Source: Actinomycetota bacterium (GTDB lineage: Bacteria > Actinomycetota > Nitriliruptoria > Nitriliruptorales > JAHWKO01). From it: a stretch of DNA of 64,000 bases. The stretch is taken from the NCBI GenBank assembly GCA_019347675.1, contig JAHWKW010000007.1, positions 1 through 64,000 on the forward strand, given 5' to 3'. Of the stretch, positions 58,921 to 64,000 are shown piece after piece (positions within the stretch are counted from its first letter, which is position 1; the number at the start of each line of letters is the position of its first letter). The notes beneath the pieces were generated by a model, which was not told the origin of the DNA, ran no database searches, and was given only the letters and a program-made list of their open reading frames with translations. A program made the translations under genes and the position numbers.

Positions 58921-59516
58921 CGCCGGACCTGAGGCGCCTGGTCCTCGTGGGCGGGGCGCCCCGACAGTGAGTGGGGAGCGTCTGCGTGGGCGCCTTCGTC
59001 GATCGCGACGGCGTGCCGGTCGACCAGCTCGCCCCCCAGCCACCCGGTGAACAGGGCCAGGACGAAACCGGCGAAGGACGCAACGTAGGCGACGGCGTCG
59101 GGTGACTCGGGCGCCTCCCGTCGCAACACCCAGCTGGTGACGAACAGGACGAGCAGGACCGCGTTCCCGGCGCCGTGGAGCAGCCCGACCTTCTTGGCCC
59201 GCGTCCCGCCGGGGATGCCGAGCCAGTCCACGAACCCGGGCAGTGCGGCCGCCACGCCGCCGATGATGCCGGCCGCGATCATCCAGTACGCGACGGTGGC
59301 CAGGTCATCCGCGCCGGTGACCAGGTACAGCACGTCGAAGATCACGGCGGTCGCGAGCAGCGCGAAGGGGAACGGGATCAGTTGCTGGTGCAGGGCGTGT
59401 CCGAGGAACTTCACCCGGCTCTCCACCGGGCGAGTCTCGACGGCACCGTCGGTCGTCGCTCGATCTGCCGGGGCGGCCGAACCGGGGTTTGCCCACTCTG
59501 GCGGCTGTCCAGCCAT
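58917..59516 (-). CDS. DUF2231 membrane protein
   Basis: A 199-residue protein with four membrane spans (about 48-155; IPFPFALLATAVIFDVLYLV, WMIAAGIIGGVAAALPGFVD, GLLHGAGNAVLLVLFVTSWV, AYVASFAGFVLALFTGWLGG) and histidines at the span ends (LGHALHQQ, LLHGAG) that could bind heme, as suggested for DUF2231. It is the first gene of the hydrogenase operon. ATG 59516 has AAGGAG five bases upstream. Confidence 0.8.
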   Translation of the reverse strand: MAGQPPEWANPGSAAPADRATTDGAVETRPVESRVKFLGHALHQQLIPFPFALLATAVIFDVLYLVTGADDLATVAYWMIAAGIIGGVAAALPGFVDWLGIPGGTRAKKVGLLHGAGNAVLLVLFVTSWVLRREAPESPDAVAYVASFAGFVLALFTGWLGGELVDRHAVAIDEGAHADAPHSLSGRPAHEDQAPQVRR

Positions 59517-59825
59517 CTCCGCTCCTTGAGCTCCGTGTGCGACGGCCCCCGGATCGGAGGTCTTGAGGTGGATGGTAGTAACCGGGTCGGCTCCCAACTG
59601 ACTGCCTCGAAGGACGCCCGGTCACAGTCCGTTCGCACCGCGTCGCCCGTCCGACGCGCCCTCGTCTTCGGGTCAGGGACAGGTGAACCCGACCGATCGC
59701 CGTCGCGGACACGGTGATGGGACCAGGATGCGACCACTGGCGGTGGCATCCCTGCCAGGTGGCATGTATGGGGGACCGAGGGGTCGCGACTCGGGGCTCG
59801 CGACCAGTGAGCGGAGGGAGAACGG
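59517..59825. other. Divergent intergenic region before the hydrogenase operon
   Basis: No gene is seen. It should hold the promoter of the minus-strand hydrogenase operon and the plus-strand membrane gene, but no clear -35/-10 pair stands out. An 8-bp inverted repeat (GGTCGCGA at 59782-59789, TCGCGACC at 59798-59805) precedes the plus-strand gene. Confidence 0.5.
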
Positions 59826-60286
59826 ATGGAGTTCCAGTTCTGGCCCGCGGTGGTGGCGGGCGTGGTCGGTGGCGCGGCCATGTCGATGCTCGACTGGATG
59901 ATGAAGCCCATGGGGATGAGGATGGACCCACACCAGATGTGGGGCACCATGATGAAGCTCCACGGTGGCCTCGGGTACGCGATCGGCTTCGTGGTGCACG
60001 TGGTCCTGAGTGCTGCGATCGCGCTGCTGTACGCGCTGTTCTTCGACGTCGTCGGCGTGGAGGCGAATCTGTGGGCCTGGGGGCTGGTCGGAGGTGCACT
60101 CCACTGGGCGATCGCCGGGGGGATGGTCTGCCCATGGTCCCGGCGATGCATCCTGAGATCCCGGATCGGCAGCCCGCGCCGGGGATGTTCGTGAAGAACG
60201 ACGGCGCGCTTGACGCAACCGGCTTCCTGATGAGCCACCTCGTCTACGGGCTGGTCGTCGGGGTCGTCTACGGGATGTCGACGTAG
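59826..60286 (+). pseudogene. Membrane protein with a late frameshift
   Basis: The frame opens with GGAGGGAGAACGG and ATG at 59826 and gives about three membrane spans (FWPAVVAGVVGGAAMSMLDW, GYAIGFVVHVVLSAAIALLY, LWAWGLVGGALHWAIAGGM). At about 60120 the sense moves to another frame (PMVPAMHPEIPDRQPAPGMF and LMSHLVYGLVVGVVYG, ending 60286). One inserted or lost base would explain it. A full-length protein would have about 153 residues. The function is unknown. Confidence 0.6.
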
Positions 60287-60354
60287 CTGACTGCGTCCCG
60301 CGCCAGCGCGGCGTACCAGACGTCCTCACCCGGGCACTTGCGGCGTCATGCGGG

Positions 60355-61653
60355 TCAGAACACGAAGTACCAGTGGATGAACAGCAGGAACATCACGCCG
60401 AGTAGGGCGCTCGACGACGCTCGCCACACCGCACCGACCCACCACGACCGGGTCCACGCGCCGAACGCCCACGGGAGCGGGGCGATCGCCAGGGCGAACC
60501 GGTAGGCCGACATCAGTGGCCGCCCGGGGAAGGGATAGGTCAGCCACACCAACACGTGCGCTGCCGCGTACACGCCGTACGGCAGCGGTGTGCGGACGAG
60601 GAGCCACACGACCGCCAAAGCCACCGCGACGAAGACGATCAGGTCCACGGAGTGGTATCCGGCCGGGTACTGGCCGGCGAACTGCGTGCCGAACCGCCAG
60701 GAGTCGGCCAGGGAGATGGTCGGGAGCGTCCACTGGCGTTCCCATCCCACCTGCGCGTCAACCGGCGCGAACGGCGTGCCGTAACGGACCAGCGCGAACG
60801 CTGCCACCGCCGCCAGGCCGGCCGGGGCGCCGGCCACGGCCGCCGCCCACGACCGGATGCCGAGACGGCGACCTGCGCGGTGCTGGCGCCACGCCTCCAA
60901 CACCATCGGCAGGATCAGTAGGACCCCGACGTTGCGGGTGATGCTCGCGGTGGCAGCGAGCGCCGCCGCCCATCCCCAACGGCCGCGGCGGGCCCACACC
61001 AGCGCCCACGCCGACGCGGCCAGGAACATCGCTTCGCTGAACGGCGCGACGAGGAAGAACGCTGCGGGGAAGACCGCCAACGCGACGAGGCTCCGTCCCG
61101 CGAGCCGCTCGTCGTCGGTCTCCTCCTCGATCAGGCGGTGCACCCCCGCCAGGGCCGCCACGGCGAAGGCCACCGCGGCCAGGCTGCCCGCCAGGTAGAA
61201 GCGGCTGTCCAGCAGCCGTCCCAGTACCGCAACCACCAGCGGGAAACCGGGGAAGAACGCCGCCGCCGACGGGGTCTGGTCCAGGCGGAACGGCAACGGA
61301 TAGCCGTCACGGGCGATCGCCAGGTACCACAACGCGTCGAAGCGCTCGAGGCTCGCGCCGAGCAGTCCCGTCCCCTGCTCTTCTGCGGAGGCTCCTGCCC
61401 AGCCCCGGAACCCCATGCCGTACATCGGCTCAACGTCGACCGCGTCGTTACCTTCCAGGAGACCGCCGAAGGCGAAGCCGAACACGGCCAACACGACCCG
61501 CAGCGCGAGGACGGCGATCACCGCCCTCCGCCACGCGGTGGGCAGCCGCGCGAGCGGTGCGGCCAGTGCCGCCAACTGCCCGGTCCACGTCGCGCGCGTG
61601 TCGGACGGGCGGGTTCGCGGGGAGCGCTCGGACGATTCTGCATCGACGGCCAT
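60355..61653 (-). CDS. GT-C membrane glycosyltransferase, PIG-V/mannosyltransferase-like
   Basis: A 432-residue protein with around ten membrane spans. LERFDALWYLAIARDGYP near residue 105 is the conserved first outer loop of PIG-V-like mannosyltransferases, which use polyprenyl-phosphate mannose outside the membrane. The product could be a cell-envelope glycan or mannosylated protein. It is divergent from the GT87 gene next to it. Confidence 0.78.
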   Translation of the reverse strand: MAVDAESSERSPRTRPSDTRATWTGQLAALAAPLARLPTAWRRAVIAVLALRVVLAVFGFAFGGLLEGNDAVDVEPMYGMGFRGWAGASAEEQGTGLLGASLERFDALWYLAIARDGYPLPFRLDQTPSAAAFFPGFPLVVAVLGRLLDSRFYLAGSLAAVAFAVAALAGVHRLIEEETDDERLAGRSLVALAVFPAAFFLVAPFSEAMFLAASAWALVWARRGRWGWAAALAATASITRNVGVLLILPMVLEAWRQHRAGRRLGIRSWAAAVAGAPAGLAAVAAFALVRYGTPFAPVDAQVGWERQWTLPTISLADSWRFGTQFAGQYPAGYHSVDLIVFVAVALAVVWLLVRTPLPYGVYAAAHVLVWLTYPFPGRPLMSAYRFALAIAPLPWAFGAWTRSWWVGAVWRASSSALLGVMFLLFIHWYFVF

Positions 61654-61718
61654 CCGGCCGAGGATAACCGCGCGCGACGGGTCGCCGTCGTCGGCGAGCG
61701 CCCCGCTACGGTGCCGCC

Positions 61719-63035
61719 GTGATCGCCGTGCCTGGTCGCGACCGCGCCGCCTTTTGGGTGTCGCTGGCCGTGCTCGCCGGCACGTTCCTACTGGCCTACG
61801 GTGGCAAGGCCGTGTGCCTCGACGGGGAGCCGGGGTTCTGGGGCGTCACCCGCTACTGCTACTCGGACGTGCGGGTGCTGTGGGGGTACCGCGGCTTCGA
61901 TGTGGACGCGCTTCCCTACGCCGGCGTGCCGCCGGGCTACCCCGTGGACTACACGTTCGAGTACCCCCCGGGGCTGGCGTTCCCCGCGTGGCTGATCGCG
62001 CTCGCCACCGACTCCCGCGCCGCGTTCTTCAACCTGCACGCGGTGACGTTCGCCGCAGCGGCGGTCACGACCCTGTGGCAGCTCGACCGCGCCCTGGCCG
62101 ACCTCGCCAGGGCAGGGCGACCACGATCGCGCTGGCGGCTCCTGGGCTTCGCGCTGTCGCCGGGGCTTGTGCTGTTCGGCATGCAGAACTGGGACCTGTG
62201 GGCGGTCGTGCTGGTGGCTGCCGGGCTGGCGGCCGCGGCACGGCGACGCCCGACGCAGGCGGCGGTGTGGTTCGGGCTGGGCGCAGCGGTCAAGTGGTGG
62301 CCGGCGTTGCTGGTGGTGACGCTGCTGGTCGGTCCGTGGGCGCCGCGGGACCGGCGACGCCGCCTGCCCGTGCGACCCGCTGCGGTGGCGGCCGGGGTGT
62401 GGGCGTTGGCGCAGCTCCCGGCGGTGGTGATCAGCCCGACGGCGTGGGCTCGATCGCTCGCGTTCCACCTCGAGCGCGGCGCCAACCTCGATTCCGCCGT
62501 GTCGGCGCTGGGATCTGTGGGGGCGGAGCTGCTCCCCGGCCGGTTCTGGGGCGGGCCGTTGACGACGCTGGCCACGGTGGTGTCGCTGGCGTTGCTGCTG
62601 GTGGGCGCGGCGTACATCAGCTGGCGTCTGGAACGTGGCAGCCTGGATCCCGGCGATGCCGCACTGGCACTGGTCGCTCTGTTCCTGTTCACCAGCAAGG
62701 TGTTCTCGCCGCAGTTCGTGCTGTGGCTGCTCCCGGTCGCCGTGCTGTCGACCGTGGCGTGGACGCCCGTCCTCGCCGTCGAGTCGAGCAACGCGGGGGT
62801 GTGGTTGCTGTACGGCCCGTGGATGGCGCTGGGAGCCGAACCGCGGTTTGCCGGCTTCCTGCGGGCCGCACAGGGCATGGCGGTCGTTCGCGCGGCGACG
62901 GTCGGGTGGCTGGTGGCCGCTGCTCTGCGTCGATCAGCGGGGCGTGAACACGCCGACGAGCACCAGGGCGACGGCCAGCACGGCCGCAAGGAACCGCAGC
63001 TCGCCGTCGCCCACGTACCAGGCGAAGAGGCCTAG
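61719..63035 (+). CDS. GT87-family membrane glycosyltransferase
   Basis: A 438-residue protein with about ten spans and the loop DYTFEYPPGLAFPAWLIALA, typical of DUF2029/GT87 polyprenyl-phosphate-mannose-dependent mannosyltransferases; FGMQNWDLWAVVLVAAGLAA and GLGAAVKWWPALLVV are further family stretches. The last 34 residues are hydrophilic and lie over the opposite-strand zinc-ribbon gene, suggesting a lost stop codon. GTG start at 61719. Confidence 0.8.
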   Translation: MIAVPGRDRAAFWVSLAVLAGTFLLAYGGKAVCLDGEPGFWGVTRYCYSDVRVLWGYRGFDVDALPYAGVPPGYPVDYTFEYPPGLAFPAWLIALATDSRAAFFNLHAVTFAAAAVTTLWQLDRALADLARAGRPRSRWRLLGFALSPGLVLFGMQNWDLWAVVLVAAGLAAAARRRPTQAAVWFGLGAAVKWWPALLVVTLLVGPWAPRDRRRRLPVRPAAVAAGVWALAQLPAVVISPTAWARSLAFHLERGANLDSAVSALGSVGAELLPGRFWGGPLTTLATVVSLALLLVGAAYISWRLERGSLDPGDAALALVALFLFTSKVFSPQFVLWLLPVAVLSTVAWTPVLAVESSNAGVWLLYGPWMALGAEPRFAGFLRAAQGMAVVRAATVGWLVAAALRRSAGREHADEHQGDGQHGRKEPQLAVAHVPGEEA

Positions 63036-63506
63036 CAGCAGCCCGATGGTCACCAGACCAGGACCCACGTACCGCCCTTCGTCGTCCGCGGCCTCGTCCT
63101 CGGTGCTGTCGGCCACCCGGAGCCGTCCGTCGCGGTCCACCCACGCCCCGTTCGGCGCGTCGAACCAACCCGGGAGGGTCCCGCCGAGCGCCTGCACCGC
63201 ATCCCGCTCGCCGTCTTCGAGGCTGCCCACGACCGCCGCCCAGTCCATCACCAGTTGGGCACGGAACACGTCGCGGCTGGCCGGGTCGACCAGGACGACG
63301 TCGCCGTGGTCGTGGGGCCGGACCCGTGCGTCGAGCCCCCGACGCGCGGCGAGTTGGGCGACGTGGCGAGCCACCGCGGGGTGGAAGCGGCCCACCGGGG
63401 CGCCGGTCGGGCGCAGCGGCGCACCCTCGGGGACGAGCGCGACCTCGCAGGCCGGGCACACCGCCAGGCCCGCGACGTACTCGTCACCGCACGAGGAACA
63501 CCGCAT
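62934..63506 (-). CDS. Zinc-ribbon protein with C-terminal membrane spans
   Basis: A 190-residue protein. An N-terminal zinc ribbon (CSSCGDEYVAGLAVCPAC) is followed by a soluble alpha/beta part with VARHVAQLAARRGLDARVRP, and two C-terminal spans (VTIGLLLGLFAWYVG and FLAAVLAVALVLVGVF). The function is unknown. Its end overlaps the GT87 gene by 102 bp in the opposite direction. Confidence 0.75.
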   Translation of the reverse strand: MRCSSCGDEYVAGLAVCPACEVALVPEGAPLRPTGAPVGRFHPAVARHVAQLAARRGLDARVRPHDHGDVVLVDPASRDVFRAQLVMDWAAVVGSLEDGERDAVQALGGTLPGWFDAPNGAWVDRDGRLRVADSTEDEAADDEGRYVGPGLVTIGLLLGLFAWYVGDGELRFLAAVLAVALVLVGVFTPR

Positions 63507-63649
63507 CCCGCGATAGTACGGCCGGCTGGGCGGTTGCGACGTTCACGCGCTGGCGAAGGTCAGCGACGCGACGGCGCTCGAGCCACGGACGCCGCCGTCC
63601 GATCCGACCGCGGCCGCCGGTACCCTGCGCCAACCCCAGGAGCAGCCCC

Positions 63650-64000
63650 GTGACGGAACGCATCTACTCCACCGACGCGTACGCCGCTGAGGTGGTCGCG
63701 ACGGTCGTGGACGTCGACCGCGGTGATGGCCGCGTGCTCCTCGATCGCACCGTGTTCTATCCGGGAGGTGGAGGACAACCGCCCGACACCGGATCGCTGT
63801 GGATCGGCGACGACCGCTTGGACGTCGAACGGGTCGCCACCGATCCCCGCGGGCTCTGGCACTGGGTCAACGGAGGGCCGCCCGCGGTCGGGACGGTCGT
63901 GCGGGGCGTCGTTGACTGGGAGCGCCGGTACCGACTGATGCGCACGCACACCGCGATGCACGCATTGTGCGGTGTCGTCTGGGAACGGTTCCGCAGCCCG
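63650..64000 (+). CDS. AlaX-like alanyl-tRNA editing protein, partial
   Basis: The first 117 residues of a protein that runs off the window. TVFYPGGGGQPPDTGSL and the zinc-binding RTHTAMHAL (HxxxH) match the editing domain of AlaRS/AlaX proteins, which hydrolyse Ser- or Gly-tRNA-Ala. The GTG at 63650 follows AGGAG by seven bases. The early start of the domain favours free-standing AlaX over alanyl-tRNA synthetase. Confidence 0.85.
   Translation, partial: MTERIYSTDAYAAEVVATVVDVDRGDGRVLLDRTVFYPGGGGQPPDTGSLWIGDDRLDVERVATDPRGLWHWVNGGPPAVGTVVRGVVDWERRYRLMRTHTAMHALCGVVWERFRSP

Overview
The window is very GC-rich and holds the chromosome origin region of an actinobacterium. The order pcnA, Nudix, DUF6049, ECF sigma factor, anti-sigma, trxB, trxA, cwlM, parB, parA, rsmG, jag, yidC, yidD, rnpA, rpmH, dnaA, dnaN, recF, dciA, gyrB, gyrA, DUF3566, tRNA-Ile matches the origin neighbourhood of Mycobacterium and Streptomyces. 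Ni-superoxide dismutase, ino1 next to a PadR regulator, a DUF5318 gene and a group 1h-type [NiFe] hydrogenase also fit an aerobic actinobacterium. Core genes diverge from several of the closest relatives in detail (a kinase gene sits where murJ is expected), so a deep-branching lineage is likely, but no species can be named from sequence alone.

Layout. 1-4.3 kb: a decaying accessory patch with a DNA methyltransferase under a possible LexA box, then remnants of a DUF429 gene, an unrecognised minus-strand gene and a collapsed mazEF pair. 4.3-8.1 kb: ChaB-like protein, FGGY sugar kinase, a pirin gene cut by an in-frame TGA, a VOC protein and a DLW-39-like peptide. 8.1-19.2 kb: a histidine-kinase remnant, tRNA-Ile, DUF3566, gyrA, gyrB, dciA, recF, dnaN and dnaA, all replication genes on the minus strand. 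DnaA-box-like sites lie on both sides of dnaA (17.4-17.7 and 19.3-19.7 kb). 19.7-25.2 kb: rpmH to parB on the plus strand with three parS sites. 25.2-39.0 kb: rpiA, ddl, an aminotransferase, cwlM, thioredoxin system, ECF sigma/anti-sigma pair, membrane Ser/Thr kinase, DUF6049 and a Nudix hydrolase. 39-50.8 kb: PilT-like ATPase, type II NADH dehydrogenase, CCA transferase, a GGDEF/HD-GYP membrane protein, sodX/sodN, an MFS carrier, ino1, PadR and DUF5318.

50.9-59.5 kb is the most interesting part: one tightly packed minus-strand operon. In transcription order it holds a DUF2231 membrane protein, two tandem overlapping 25-codon mini-ORFs (a 74-bp duplication), four small proteins each with one membrane segment followed by a helix, HhyS, HhyL, a maturation protease, a membrane protein, a NifU-like protein without the usual scaffold cysteines, a type III polyketide synthase and an SRPBCC protein. 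Most junctions are GTGA or TGATG overlaps. I read it as an atmospheric-H2-type hydrogenase with its own membrane apparatus and perhaps a polyketide product. The window closes with membrane glycosyltransferases, a zinc-ribbon protein and the start of an AlaX-like editing gene.
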